Part shown: piece after piece, positions 1 through 13,261 of the stretch
How the letters are laid out: every line of letters begins with the position of its first letter
How positions within the stretch are numbered: position 1 is the stretch's first letter
NCBI RefSeq assembly: GCF_000276665.1
Contig: NW_004955473.1
Location: 1,317,886 to 1,381,885, forward strand
Direction: 5' to 3'
Origin: Chinchilla lanigera
Lineage: Eukaryota; Chordata; Mammalia; Rodentia; Chinchillidae
Length of the DNA: 64,000 nt
Translations under genes and position numbers: made by a program
Notes under the pieces: model-generated
Told to the model about the DNA's origin: nothing
Database searches by the model: none
The model's input: the letters and a program-made list of their open reading frames with translations, nothing else

Positions 1-59
1 TATTTTATAGTAATCACCCAAAGAGTCAAATACAAAAGAGTACAGAAAATCTTTCCACA

Positions 60-690
60 CACTAAAAACAGAAAGAATCCAGCTGAGGACCTGGATCCCA
101 TGGCAGTGTCCTGCATGAGAACGGCTGAAGACCTATAGCCCATGGCAGTGTCCCCACACATCTAACTGGAGGCCTAGAGCCCAGGACAATGTCTCATGCA
201 AGTCTGTGTCGTGGACATGCACTGGGAAGGCCCAAAGATCAGTGATGAAAACTAGAAATTCTGCATCAGCATAATGAAGAATCTGTGCCAGCAGGCTGAG
301 GGATCGGTACTGGAGCTAGGAAGCAACACTCAAAGTAAGACCAGAGCTCCCCTGAAAAGAACCACAGCCATCCTCCGCAGCAATGAGGTCCCAAGCTTCC
401 ATGACATTGAGAACAACCAAGTTCATATCAGGAAAACCAGACTCACAGTGTTTTCTAGGAGAAGCAACATCACTGTCTTCCTCTGGAGCCAGAAAGTGAT
501 GCTTAAAGTACGGCCCAGAGCTCCCCCAAAGTGAATCTCAGCCATTCTCAGTGACAACAAGGTCCTAAGCTCCTCCAACAATGAGAACAGCTGAGTTAGT
601 ACTAGGAAAGCCAGCATGACAAGCTCCTTCAGCAGGACCAACAACACCACCTCTTCCTTTTCAGTTATTTTTGTTTTTGTTGTTCTTGGC
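60..690. repeat. Degenerate tandem repeat (about 43-bp units, then about 174-bp units)
   Basis: From about 83 to 210 a unit of roughly 43 bp recurs two to three times, sharing the core cccatggcagtgtcc. From about 330 to 690 a longer unit occurs twice with a 174-bp offset. It begins ccagagctccc at 341 and 515 and ends near accacctcttcc or cactgtcttcc. The copies are clearly diverged. Within this block the + strand is open at 274-534 and the - strand at 423-695. The minus reading is Leu-rich and repetitive, which is what a repeat array without stop codons would give. No known protein recognised. Confidence 0.6.
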
Positions 691-699
691 AACAATCCT

Positions 700-3046
700 T
701 AGATGGGCCCTCCACATCCAGAACTGTGCTGATTCAGTTCAGCTGGGTGTTACCTGTTGACCACCAGTTGTCACTCCACCACAACCACCTTCCCATTTTC
801 TGTGGCATTTTTGGAAGCACTTCTCTCTTGGTCCTCTTTGCATTCCTTTCATCTCCTCCAAAACTATAGTGAAACTCAACTCCAGTGACAGGAGAATCCT
901 TCTCTCTGCCTCCAGTTGCAATTACCTATTTCAATGTGATGTGTTAGATAGCATAGTGTTGTGGAGTATGTTTTACATTTAAGCGTAGAATCCCAGAATG
1001 AAAAACTAAAAAAGATACATATCAGGCTAAATTATAAGTAAACGGATCATAAAATGTACTGAATGAGGTGAGCCTCAAAATAAAATATTTTTATTAAAAA
1101 TCCAGATATGATTCTGTTTGAATTTGATATTTTTAGAAATAAAGTTTGCTTTAAATACCATACAAATTTAAACTCTCATAATAATAGCATCTTATAAAAT
1201 TGTGAAAGTACATGAGTTATGTATCTGTACATAGCCAAAAATAAGTAAATATATGAACAGCTTTATAATAAGAGATATACAAATGGGATAGAAATAATTG
1301 TGTGAGTATGCATTTTGGGGAGGATTTCTACCTAATCTTGATGTTTTTCTTTCTGCTTACATCCACCAAAATAAGGTGCAAGGGAATCAGGATATAGTGC
1401 ATGAAGCTGTGCTACAAAATGAAACAAAAAATTATGTCTTTCATTAAAGGATGTGTGCACATCTAAAAGAATAGATATTTTTTCAGTTAGGAAAGGCATA
1501 GAGGTCTTCTGACAGCAGATTCTGTAGATGTCAGAATCATAAGTTTTATAATTCATAAAATTTAAAGCCTTCAATTGACAAATGTGGAACCTGAAGCCAC
1601 GCAGTTTAAGGAATTAGACTCCAGAATAATAAATACTGCCTAAAGAACCCTTAATTAATAAATACCCCTGATGAATTATGTGTGGAGAAAAAAATGTGAG
1701 TCAACTCTGATCAGTAACTGAATGATTAATGATAAGGAGCTGCATGATGTTGAAAATCCTTAAAATGCTCTCAGTACCTGCTGCCAATCCTAGGACAGAT
1801 ATTATTTGCAAATCTATTTCATTTTAGAAAGAAAATAAAGCTAGCCTCTCTTTTTTGAAAAATTTCTATTACCTCACTCAGTTGAACCAGGACCCTCATG
1901 ACTACTTTATATTATTTCCAAATCACCCAGTTTGTTCTTTGTGGTCATCATCATTATCACTGTTGATTGTTATCTCCTTAAAACTGAAGGTGCAGATGTA
2001 GACATAGAATGTGGCATGAAAAGGAGAATCATGACCTAATGATTATATTTGCACTGATAGTGTACACAGCTCACAAAAATGTGTTTGAATGGACTACATA
2101 TTTGAGGTCTGAGTTTGTCTATGTAGACGTTGGGAAGATAGAGTGTGGGAGTCTGCCTGATTTATGTTTGCCAGAGATGGTATTAACAGATGGAGTTCTG
2201 AATTATGTGACTATTTAACGACATATTGCTGTATCACAGATTTTTATTGGTGAACAAAAGAGGGCAGAATTTGTTCTCATGTTTAGAAACGACCATTCAC
2301 TTTAGACATTAGTTATAGATTTGTACAGTATTTATTGGCTGATATGTTAACTTGACCTAGATGTTTGTCTGTGATGAAGTTGTCTCTCTTCAGGGGTAAA
2401 CTGAAAACAGTAGTGAGGTTGCCAACTGCAAGAATAATTCTTGCATGGCAACTAGCAAGAACATCATATTCCCAGAATTAATGAAGTAAATATCAAATTG
2501 CATTGCTACGAAATTTATGAACCAGGAAATTTAGTTTTTTGTGTGTTTGGAAGTTTGGACTTTTCTATGTTTTCTATTTCTTGTGAATGTAAGTCTCTTA
2601 TCTTAAGAAGGCTGAGCTGGAAAATTTTTTTTATTACCTCTCTGCAGTAGATATCTTCTAACTAGAACATCAAAACAGGATCAAAAATTCATTCCATTTT
2701 GCCTCAAGGAGAATTAAGAGGAAAGGAAGAGGCGTTGGACAAAATGAGAGGGCTCACTGAGGCTTGGGACAGCAGGGAGTCAGCACAGGCAATTGGCTAG
2801 GCAGCAACCAGGGCTGAAAAGGAGCAGAGGGACTGGGAAGAGTGCGTCGTGCCCCAGCTGGGACTGTGGAATTTTTTGTACATACGAAAAAGAGTAGCTA
2901 CAGTTTCCAAGGATAAAAGTGTCATACTTTCCAGCCATGGAAGCTATGAAGTATAGGAATGAATTTAACAGTTTTAAAAATATAAAATGTTAATGTCTGT
3001 ATCATTCTTTTAGCACTGAAACTGAAGTAACAAGATAAAACTGTTA
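700..3046. other. Unassigned intronic sequence, AT-rich
   Basis: No gene, splice-flanked conserved exon or confidently named repeat seen. Short open frames here (for example 2009-2218 and 1332-1574 on the minus strand) look random. Confidence 0.5.
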
Positions 3047-3240
3047 TGGTTCATGAGTTATGTATATACATATTCATTGTATGGTATAATATATATGTAC
3101 TATATAATATGGTATAATATATGTATATATAATGCCACAACATATGATATAATATATAATATTGTAAAAATATATTATTGATATATTATATAATATTGTG
3201 CAATACATATTGTATGGTATAATTATATATGTGGCAGTAT
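3047..3240. repeat. AT-rich low-complexity block
   Basis: Irregular TATA/ATAT sequence in which the motif tgtatggtataat recurs. It is probably a decayed dinucleotide or short-unit repeat. Confidence 0.7.
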
Positions 3241-3596
3241 ATTATTTCCACAAGTGCTTATGATTTAAAAATAATGTAGAGTTACAGAAGATTAATTGGA
3301 TTGTAATCAAATTTTTTAAAAAAACTTTTCAGGCATTGGTTCAAGCCGTAATTCACTCATGTTTGCTTAACAAGGTCTGGGGGCCATCTTTTCCCAGTAT
3401 GCTGTTGTCTGATGTTAAAATGGAATGATTCGTATATGGAACTGCAATAGTTAGGCAGATTTATATTAAAAATATAGAAATAAAATAATCTGTATGTTTT
3501 CCCAATTGTGAAATACTTTTGGCACTGACTGATGGCTTTATAGCATCAAAGCTTTCACTCAGTAGAGGATTATCTCAGATGCATAACTTGGATTTG

Positions 3597-3681
3597 TTTT
3601 TTTTTTTTGGTTCCAGAAATTGGAGTCAGGACCCTCTGTTTGCTAGGCAGGTGCTGTGCCACTGAGCTATATCCCTGGCCC
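3597..3681 (-). repeat. ID SINE (old copy)
   Basis: The reverse complement shows the tRNA-derived ID body: an A-box-like start after ggccaggga, tagctcagtggc, cctagc, then an A tail, seen here as poly-T at 3597-3609. A short direct repeat gatttgt flanks it (3591-3597 and about 3684-3690). Confidence 0.75.
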
Positions 3682-4204
3682 AGATTTGTAACTTTTATTT
3701 ACATTCTAATAAGACCATAATCATGCATCTAATTTATACTGAACAGTTATGATATGTAATGTATATACCTCTCTTTTTTGGTTTAAACATTTTCATTTAT
3801 ATTTGATTATTTTGCTGTGGATGCTTCTTTGCTGTGAAGCAACAGTGGCGGTTGTTATTGCTGCTGGACAGAATCAGCATTTTATTTTCTAAAAATGTTT
3901 TTTAAAGCTTTTTGGTGAAAAGGAAAACTTTGGATATCTTGAAGATAAAATTCTAATCAGATTTTTTAGTCAGAATTTATTGTCGCTTTAAAATTGGTTA
4001 GGTTTTTAAAAACACTACTAATACGTAAGTACAAAATTAGGCAATTTAGACAGCTTTCATCTGTGCGTCTTCAGCTGTGTGTGTTTCACATTGTGACAGC
4101 CAGCTTGCTCTGCAGGTATACATGCCACTTCCTGAAGTTTGGAATCCCGTGTAGTGCTTTGAATGAGTTAGATGCTTTAGAATGAGTTTGGGCTCCTATA
4201 ACAA
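3682..4204. other. Unassigned intronic sequence
   Basis: AT-rich, without a recognised repeat or exon. A 63-codon open frame at 3994-4185 has no recognisable domain. Confidence 0.4.
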
Positions 4205-4483
4205 AGGCAAAAGGTAAGTGAGTGACTGGTCTTAGTGTTAGCCACCCGGGGCAAAATGGTCAGTCCTTAGTTCAGATGTGAGCCCTGTGCTATGATTTTT
4301 CTCTATATGTACCACCAGAGCTTCATCCAGTCTTAGGGCTTTCTCAGAGGTGGTTGAATCTAGAATATGTGATACTGGGGTTAAGGGTGTGTGATGACAA
4401 AATCAATCCGCTGATTTGTGTGGCACCTACCCCAAACCCAGTAGCCTAAATAGAGAATAAAAGGGGCAGAAAGGAGCTGTTAA
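4205..4483 (+). repeat. Rodent interspersed element, partial copy (same family as 53665-54092)
   Basis: The stretch with gaatctaga, gtgtgatactg, ttaagggtgtg, ctgat and cagtagcct aligns in order with the element at 53665-54092. The copy stops where an ID element inserted, so the 3' part is missing. Family name uncertain (URR1-like pattern). Confidence 0.55.
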
Positions 4484-4604
4484 GGGGCTGGGGATTTAGC
4501 TCAGTGGCAAAGCGCCTGCCTGGCAAGCACAAGGTCATGAGTTCGGTTCCTGATACCAGAGGGAAAACAAAAAAAAAAAAAAAAAAAAAACAAACAAACA
4601 AATT
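4484..4604 (+). repeat. ID SINE with target-site duplication
   Basis: The element starts ggggctggggatttagctc, continues through the Pol III A- and B-box-like parts (B-box-like gagttcggttcc) and ends in a long A tail plus CAAA units. The direct repeat gagctgttaa flanks it exactly at 4474-4483 and 4605-4614. A tRNA-derived retroposon, not a tRNA gene. Confidence 0.92.
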
Positions 4605-4984
4605 GAGCTGTTAAAATTGGTTGCCCTCCAAACACCCACATTGATTTTCTTCTTATGTATGTTGCTTTACATGGCCAAAACACAGTTTTTTCAAAACTTA
4701 AATAAAATTCATATTTTGGCAATGATTCAACCTGAAAGTGAGACGCTTTAGGGAAGTTATAAAGAAGAAAGTTATGGTGGTGGTGATGATGATGATGTTA
4801 TCGATTATAATGACAATGTGTTATGTTTGTATAGCATTTAACCATATTTCAAAGTCATTTATGTTGTAAAGACTAATTGCTTAGGGGAAAATAACCAACC
4901 TGGAATTGTGTAATATATAGTACTGTCACAAAAGCATTCTTTTCAAGAACTCATTGTTTCATTTGGAAATATTATCCTTGCTGC

Positions 4985-5110
4985 TCCCTGGGAGGTAAGT
5001 AATAAATAATGTTTGTCCCTTTTATAGCTAGGGAAACTGAGGCAGGAAATTGTTAAAGGTTCAGTGGCCATGATGTCAAAACATCCAGTGAGTTCAGTTG
5101 AAAATTCAAT
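4985..5110 (-). repeat. MIR SINE fragment
   Basis: Antisense MIR core pattern: tttatagctagggaaactgaggca followed by a degraded ttaa...ggttca segment. Old and partial. Confidence 0.5.
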
Positions 5111-5159
5111 CAGCCATCCAGATGTTGTTGTATACACTGCCAAACATCTGGATTCACTG

Positions 5160-6590
5160 AATGCCTGACTAAATTGGCCTAAAGTTTTGGTGATGAGGAC
5201 GAAGAATCAAGTTTAACTTGTGCAAGTCCACATGTCAGTAAGTGGTAAATCTAGGAGTACAATGTTATTTTCGTAAGCCCTTTGCTTGTTGCTGTGTCTA
5301 CTAAACTACCGTACTACTTATCTGTAGATCCAGAGATATCTCTCTGTATATGCATTATGTCTGTGTTCTGATCCCAAGGAACTGTAGCTAGACCATTTCT
5401 GACCACATCCAAAAATAACTCTTCACTTTCTCCCATGGAAATTCTCAGCTGCCTCCTTTTGGATTATGCTTGCTGTTGATAGCACTGGAAATAATATACC
5501 CACTAAGGGGATGAAGTAACATTATTTCCATATTGACAGTCCCATAGTGTAACCTTGAGCGGATGGGTTCAGGGTCAGACCCAGGCCCCTTTCCTGGGAA
5601 GGCTTGCAGGTGTGGAAAAGCCTCCCCTCCTCCCTCCGAGCCAGAGTTCATGTGTAACATTCCCACGACTGGAACTGAGGACCTTTTTATTTCCTTTTCA
5701 GTTTCTAACTTGTGTGAGGATTTATTGTCTTGTGTTAGGAGAGGAACTGAACTCTTTTAAGTTCTCAATGTCAGTCCCAGAATTTTCTGGGCTATATTCT
5801 TTTTGTTAGTGTTATTCTCCTCTAGGCTCCTGCATGGAGAGAAGACTGTGCAAATATCAAGAGTGACCATTAATACCTTCTTACCCATACGATTGGGCTG
5901 TTTAATCTCTAACGCGGTTTGGTTTGTAATATTTTCTATCTCTCTAAAATATCTACTAGTTAGTGCTAATTTAGCATTCTCTAAGCTGCTGCAGAAGCTA
6001 TTGTTCTCAAGGAAAATCTAGCCATGTAGTTTTCTCTCATTTCAGTTCAGGTTCACATGAAATTCCAGAAATTGCTTTCCTGCTCCGTTGTACACAGTTG
6101 AAGCCAAAGCAGCCAATACCTGCCCATTTAGTGTCAGAGCTTTTCATTCAAAGTGGGATAAAATCTCATTTGTTCAGGATGGTTGAAATGTCCTGCTGAA
6201 TGGTGGGGGAGTGGACGGGATGACCTCTTAGGATTCTTTCTAGCCAGGTGATTCCCTGATTTGCGACTTAGGGTCAGGCTTTAACCCAGCACCCACTTGT
6301 GAACAAGTTTTGTGACTTTATTCGCTCTTTTGCTTGTCTTTTTAAACCACTCTGTCCGAAGGTTCCCTCTTTCCGCTTTGTAATCTCTCATCTCTTCAGA
6401 GGTTGTTCCCTTCCCACCAGTCCTCCAGCCTAGGCAAATGGAATTTAAACTTGCCCTTCTCCCTACCCAGTTCTCATGCTCTTCTGGCTTGTTCCCATTA
6501 GGGTATGAAAACATTTAACTATTAAAACAGTTTTATATTTATCACCTTTACATTTCCCTCCTCCAGGGCCAGATAGGTGACCTGTCTTCA
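5160..6590. other. Unassigned intronic sequence
   Basis: No repeat or exon recognised. Overlapping open frames at 5555-5809 and 5563-5760 have no family signature or exon-like boundaries. Confidence 0.4.
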
Positions 6591-6599
6591 AATTATGTC

Positions 6600-6815
6600 A
6601 ACCCTCCACATAATTGATAATAATTCTGTCCTTTATTTGAATAGCACAGTTCTGTAAACCTCTCTCACATACACTAGGTAAATTGGTCACAGTGCCTGTG
6701 GGAGGAAAGTGGGGTGGGAGTTATTACCTACATTGACCAGAAGCAACTATAGGCACTAGAAGGATAAGTGCTAGGACTAGAATCCAAGGCTGCTGATTTC
6801 ATTCTCTGTGCTTTC
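6600..6815 (-). repeat. Possible MIR fragment
   Basis: Weak resemblance to antisense MIR: a tattacctacattgacc segment, then a degraded ...ctaggactagaatccaaggctgctga segment, where MIR would encode its 5' half. Low certainty. Confidence 0.35.
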
Positions 6816-6876
6816 TTTCTACTTCTATAAAGACACGGTACACCTGTTAGGAAGATCCATGCATGAAAGATAAGCA

Positions 6877-7031
6877 GGCCGGGCATGGTGGCGCAAGCCT
6901 GTAATCCCAGCACTCAAGAGGCTGAGGCAGGAGGATCTTTGAGAGTTCGAGACCAGCCTGGGCTACAAAGTGAGCTCAAGGCCAGCCTTAACTGCATAGC
7001 GAGTTAAGGCTGCCAAAAAAAAAAAAAAAAA
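6877..7031 (+). repeat. B1-type SINE (7SL-derived)
   Basis: Starts ggccgggcatggtggcgca, continues cctgtaatcccagcactc, gaggctgaggcaggaggatc and gagaccagcctgggctac, and ends in an A run. A degraded direct repeat gataagc flanks it. The internal segment gagctcaaggccagcc is typical of the B1 subfamily in this window. Confidence 0.93.
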
Positions 7032-7512
7032 GGATAAGCGGGAGTACAAAAAGCAGGAACTTTTTGATTTTGGATCTCACAATTTCTATGCACACCATAC
7101 AGTCATTTCTATAGTCTGAAGCATTCAAATCAGGAACAAAGAAATATTAAACATGTTATTTACCAAACCCCAGTTGAGATGAGCCCTAGAAAATAACCTA
7201 TCATGTCGTATGGTGTGGAAACCAAGGAGTTCAGTGGCAAAAGTTGGGCTTGCAGATAGCAGATAAATTTTCTGTCATCTATGTCTAACTCAGAATGATG
7301 TTTAACGGTCAAAGAAAAATTTTAAATGTAGAGAAGACAGTAAAATACTCCTGCTTCTATCTCTTTCTGTAAACACTGGAAAACTTTTTCAACATGCCTG
7401 GAAGACTGTTATAATGAAGATACTAATTTTTTTAAATAGAAAGTTACAAATTTTAGTAAGTTAATTAGTAAAGTTGTTAAGTAACAAAGTACACAGGACA
7501 TTCCTAAGCACT

Positions 7513-7534
7513 TGTTGTTGTTGTTGTTGTTGTT
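7513..7534. repeat. (GTT)n microsatellite
   Basis: About seven uninterrupted TTG/GTT units. Confidence 0.9.
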
Positions 7535-7809
7535 TTTTAAGAATCTTTGAAGTGGCCTCAGGTGGGATAGCAAACACTTCAAGTAACTTCTTTTCGTGGT
7601 CTGCACACAACAGTAGCAGAGGGAGTTCAAAAATGTTGATCTAGTCCCATAGTTAGGAGCAAAGCTAACGTTGATCTAAAATTGCTAAATAAAAGAAACT
7701 TTTTAAAATTTGAATTTCAATAAAAGACCTTCTGCAGGTAGCATTATATCATGCTTCCTCAAATACAAATGGTATGGTAGAACTCTAGTAATTATGGTTT
7801 TCATACAGA

Positions 7810-7860
7810 GTATGGGTGGTGTTGGTGGTGGTGGTTGTGGTGGTGGTATGTGTGTGTGTA
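7810..7860. repeat. (TGG)n/(TG)n simple repeat
   Basis: Runs of ggtggtgg interrupted by tt, followed by tgtgtgtgt. Confidence 0.85.
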
Positions 7861-10800
7861 AGACAGTATCTAGAATGGCATGTTAACAAGAGTCAATGAA
7901 GACTTCTGACTCACAAAAGGACAACTTGAACTAGTCGTTAAATATCAAACCTAGACTCTGTGGAGCTAAAGATTATTTCATGAATTAAAGGGAAATTAGC
8001 TAATATATTCCAAAACACATTTATCATTAAAAAATCCTCTGTCATTTTGCTTAATAGCCTGAAAAATAATTACAATGTCTGGTGGCTTTGGGGAACATGT
8101 GTTTTTAATGCCTTCATTATTATGTACAGTTTAATAACACCACACCAAGAAGAATTCCCAAGTATTTCATACTAATTTTTTGAAAATGAACCATTTACTA
8201 TATTTAGAATATGCCACATTAAAAGTACTTAAATTGGGTCATGTATTGTAGTCCTTGAATATTAAATTACTCAAAAATGGAAGATGACTCAGGAATGTCG
8301 AGCCATTGGGTAGCTGTTATGGTACTCTTGATTGAGCAATATAGGAAAATGCATTAATTATTTTTATTACTGATTTTTCTTTCTCATAAGTTCTTTAAAA
8401 TTAGAAATATTGTTAGCTATAGAGAGACAAGTTCTCTCTGAAAAGAGAAATCTAAGAAACTATCCAGGCTACCAACTTACAAAATTAAAAATATATTTTT
8501 AAATTATCTTTGAAATCCATAGAGTTTCATATTTTATTAAATTTACATGCAGCCCAATATTCTAATAAATAGCTGCAAATGGTTGCTCTCCACAAATCTT
8601 TAATATATTCAATATATAATATAAATAAATAAATATAAATTTGGGGAATTCAGAGATAACTTTTCACCTATATATTTATGAGGATGTATTTTACCTTTGA
8701 ACTATAAGTTCATTAAGGATGGGATAATATATATAGTCATTTTTTCCTATAGCAACTAACACAGTACTATATACAAACTAGAAACTATATACACCCATAT
8801 TTATATATTTTGTATATATTTTAATTGATCTGTCAATTTGAAGGATTCAACCTGTGCTGTCATTTTATTTCTGCATTTAGATTCTAATTAAGGCACCATT
8901 CATGCTCAGTGCTGACCAGTTTGAGCAGTAAGGCAGAGTTTTATAAGTGCAGGGTCATAAGGTCTAGGTAACAATTAAAGCCAAGAGAAGGAAATGACTT
9001 GTCCAGAGGCATCCTGCCAGTAAGTGACATCCCTGGGCCTGGGAAATAAACAGATTGATATTCTGTATCCATACTCTGTTTCCTCGGCCTACTGTATAAT
9101 GCAAACACTTTTGCATATATGCAAGCACATTTTCTTATACGGTAAATACTCCAAATCATGGCAAGCCATAGTCGAACAGTTCAGCTTTGGAACAAAAGGT
9201 TACATAGCGTGAGATGTGCATTTGCTAATTATTTATCTCTTATTATGGATATTAACTAGGTTTGGTCATAACAAGTACACCTTGTTGCCCACCACCTCGT
9301 TAAACCCACTGCACAGTTGATACGCAGGATGGAGCATTCTCTTCTGGGATCACTGAACCCTAAGCAGGCAGAGTCAGCAGAACCTGTTGCTTGAGCCTTA
9401 AACCCTCTCACGGAAGCTGACTCAGGCTCTTGTCTGCATTCAGAATCAGTCATCCTTTCACTCTCAAGCCTTAGATTTCAATTCTTCCGCCTTACTGGAC
9501 ACCCTATAATAATTTATCTAGTGCCTCTTCCCTCCTCCCAGAATAGCAAAATTAGCATGATATTAGTCAGAGGGCTTATATGCCTGCTGGATCCGTTGTT
9601 TAGGGCACTGTCTTCATACTGCATTCCATGCAGAATGTGAGGGAGGGGCAGTGGCCGTTGTTCAGAGTCCCCCATTCCTGTTTAAATCAGCACAGCTCCG
9701 TTTTTAAAAATCATTTTTAGATATCAGTTTTCTAACTCAGATTTCACTGAAAAGGTTGCAACTACAAAACCAATAAAAATCTCAGGGTGCTCAGCAAGCT
9801 AACATGAAATTAGCTTAATTACCTATAAGCCATTTTATTGAAGGAATGCATTAAGTGTTGACAATACAAAAGAAAGACAGAATGTCCTCCAGTCTCCACC
9901 AGGAACCTGCTGAAATGAACACAGGTCAACGTGGAGATGCAACAGGAGAATATGAATGACTTGGGAGGTAACATGACTCCTAGGGAAGTGAAAACTGAAG
10001 GTCTGTTTTCTAGTACTAGGGAGCCAAAGTGTCCGGTTTCTTTCTTCTTTTTTTTAAACCTGACATTCAGAGAATTTTATTTTTCCCAGTTACAGCAAAG
10101 AACTGTTTCCTCTTTTTCAAATTTAAATTTTTAGATTTTTTAAAATTGTTGGTATACCTTTGCAACGCACAATCACATTCATCTTGGGAGTTGGTGGATA
10201 TACTATCACATCACGATCCTTTTTACTTCCCCCATGCTCCCATACCCTCCCTCCCCAGATTCCTTTTCCATGTCCACAGAGTCTACCTCCCTGTTCCCTA
10301 CCATCTCTCTTTCATTTTGCTCCTTAAATTGTTTATATTTTAGGTTTCCTGTATGGGAGAAACCATGTGATATTTATCCTTCTGCATCTGCTTCATTTCA
10401 CTTAGCATTACAATCTCAAGATCCGTCCATTTTCCTATCAATTACTCAAATTTATCCATCCTTATGGCTGAGTAGTACTCTACTGGGTGTATATATATCA
10501 CATTTTCCTTATCCATTCTTCTGTTGATAAGCATATGTGTTGCTTCCCTGATTGGGCAACTATGAGTTGTGCTGCTATCAGCGTGGCTATGTATGTGGAG
10601 ACACCCAGGTGAGGAATAGCTGGGTCAAAAGACATTTGTATTTTTAGTTATTGGAGGAATCTCCATATTGATTGCCATAGCGGTTGTACTTACTAGTTTA
10701 CATTCCCATGAACGATGTACAAGGGTTCATGTTTCCCCACAACTTGACCAGCATTTGTTGTTTTTGAGCCCCTGAGGATAGCCATTCTTTCGGGAGTAAG

Positions 10801-11295
10801 ATGGGAATCTCACTGTTGTTTTGATTTGTATTTCTTGAATGGCCAAAGATGCTGACCATTTTCCACGTAATTATTGGTCCTTTGTACTTCTTTTATGAAT
10901 GGTCTATTCATTTCAATTGTCCATTTTTAATTGAGTCTTTTATTTTCAGGGGCCTAATTTTTTTTGAGGGTTTTTTTGTGTGTGTATTCTGGGTATTAGC
11001 TCTATGAGGAGTAGCTGGCCAAAAAAAGTTCCCATTTTGTCGTTTGTCTCTTCACTGTGCTGGTCATTTCTTTTGCTATGCAGAAACTTTTTAATTTGCT
11101 ATAATCCCAATTGTTGATTCTTGGTACTACTTCATGTGCTATTGGGGGTCTGTTCAGAAAGTCCTTGTCTATGCCTATGTCTTCAAATTTTACCTATTTT
11201 ATCTTCTGACAGATTTGGTGCTTCTGTCTTTATATCTGTGCCTTATATCCATTTTGACTTCAGTTTAATACAGAGTGAGAGAGACAGGTATAGAT

Positions 11296-11600
11296 TCACT
11301 CTTTCCCACATGAGTAATTAGTTTTCCCGGCACCATTTGTTAAACAGGCTATCTTTTCTCCAGTAATTGTTTTTGGCTTCTTTGTCAAAAACCAGATGGC
11401 TAAAGATATGCAGCATTGTTTCAGCATCCTCAATTCTATTCCATTGGTCACCATTTCTATTTTGTGCCAGTTCCATGCTATTTTTATTACTGTAACTCTG
11501 TAGTACAACTTGAAATCTGGGATTGTAACGTTTCCTGCTTTGCTCTTGTTCTTTGGGCTTGTATTGAATATTCTCGGTCTTTTCAGGTTCCATGTCATTT
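11296..11600 (-). pseudogene. L1 ORF2 remnant, C-terminal region
   Basis: Two overlapping frames carry pieces of the ORF2 C-terminal region: WNLKRPRI, then PDFKLYYRVTVIKIAW in one, and GDQWNRIE, then DSLFNKWCREN in the other. The protein is split by at least one frameshift. Confidence 0.75.
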
Positions 11601-12834
11601 TTAGTGATACTTTTACTGCCTGTGATGAATGCAGTTGGTATTTTGATTAGAATTGCATTAAATCATTTTTGATCATATGACTATTTTAACAATATTGGTT
11701 CTGCCTATCCAGGAATAGTGGATGTCTTCCCATTTTCTAATATGCTCAATCTTTTTTACAGAGTACTGTACTTTTCATTATAAAGATCTTTCTCTTACTT
11801 GGTTAGGTGAATTATTAGATAATTTTTTGAAGTATAGTAAATAGGATTATTTTCCTGATTTATTACTCAGGGGTTTCCTTTTTGGTTTGCTGGAACACTA
11901 TTGATTTTTGTGTGTTGATTTTGTATCCTGCCACTTTCCTGAATTTGTGTATGAATTCTATGTCTTCCAGTGGATTTTTTAGACCTTGTTTGTAAAAGAT
12001 CATGTCATCTGCAAATAAAAATAGTTTCACTTCTTGCTATCCTATCTATGTCTCTTTTATTTCTTTCTCTTGCTTGACTTCTCTAGCTAAAGTTTCAAAT
12101 ACCATATTGAACAGGCGTGTGCACATGAAGCCCTTATTTGTTCCTGATTTTAGAGGGAATGATTCCAGTTTTTTCCCATTTAGTATGATGTTCGCAGTGG
12201 GTCTGTCATAAACTGCTTTTATCAGTTGTGATGAGGTGCTCCTATACCTATTTTTATCAGGTCTTTTATCATGAATGGATGTTGAATTTTCTTAAAAGGG
12301 TTTTCTGCATCTATTAAGATGATCATGTGATTTTTTATTCTTTTTTCATGTGGTGTATTAGATTTATTGATTTATGTATGTTGAACTGTCCGTGCATCCC
12401 TGGGATGATGCTGACATTTTCTTTTGTTAATGAATTTTATTGTTGCTCATTTAATATATGTAATGATCACATTCATCATAGGGAATTCCCCTCACCTCTT
12501 TCAACGCTTCTTCCCCTCCTTATTTTCAAAACCTTTGTTTCATTTTTTCTTTTTATTCTCTTTTGTCTTCCTTCCCTTCCTCCTCCCTTCTCCTTTGTTC
12601 CCCTTCCCATTTGAACATTTTCTTCCTACTTCCCAATATTTATCATCCATTCAGGTCCTTACTTATGCTTTTGGTTTCTCACGAGAAAAAAATGTAATAT
12701 TTAAAGATGTGTATCCAATTTATTTCATTTAAAATATGGTCTCAAGGTGCATCCATTTACCTAGAAATGTCTCAGTTTTATCCTTTTTAATGGCAGCATA
12801 GTACTCCACTGTATATAAAAGCCACATTTTCTTT

Positions 12835-12939
12835 TTGTTTTGTTTTTGTTTTGTTTTGTTTTCCGGTACTGGGAATCCAACTCACGACCTTGCACTTGCC
12901 AGGCAGGCACTGTGCCACTGAGCTAAATCCCCAGCCCCT
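12835..12939 (-). repeat. ID SINE with target-site duplication
   Basis: Antisense ID ending in ggggctggggatttagctca (reverse complement), with an AC/AAAAC-rich tail. The 17-bp direct repeat aaagccacattttcttt lies at 12818-12834 and 12940-12956. It inserted into the nested L1. Confidence 0.94.
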
Positions 12940-13261
12940 AAAGCCACATTTTCTTTATCCATTCATCTGTTGATATGTATCTGGGCTGTTTCCAAAATTT
13001 AACTATTACAAATTGTGCTGCTATAAACATGGGTGTGCATTATTACTGTAGTATGATGCTTTAATTCTTTCAGGAAGATACTAAGAAGGGAAATACCTGA
13101 GTCAAATGGAACCTGTTGTATAAGTTTTTTGAAAAGTCTCCATACTGATTTCCATATTGGTTGTACCAATTTACGCCTCCGCCAACAGTAGAGAAGGGTT
13201 TCTTTTCTCCACAGATTTGCTAGCATTTGTTATTCTTTGATTTTTTTCTTTCTTTTTTTGC

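Larger units (their letters stand above)
7032..10033. other. Unassigned intronic sequence with simple repeats
   Basis: AT-rich. A (GTT)n run lies at about 7513-7534 and a TGG/TG-rich run at 7813-7860. 8560-8830 is rich in TATA. No exon or confident transposable element recognised. Confidence 0.45.

Noticed and set aside
4484..4604. tRNA-like gene with Pol III boxes
   Set aside because: It is an ID SINE with an A tail and target-site duplication. The tRNA likeness is ancestral.
5555..5809. Overlapping plus-strand frames in a GC-richer patch
   Set aside because: No motif, no splice-flanked boundaries and no match to GPC3 or any known family.
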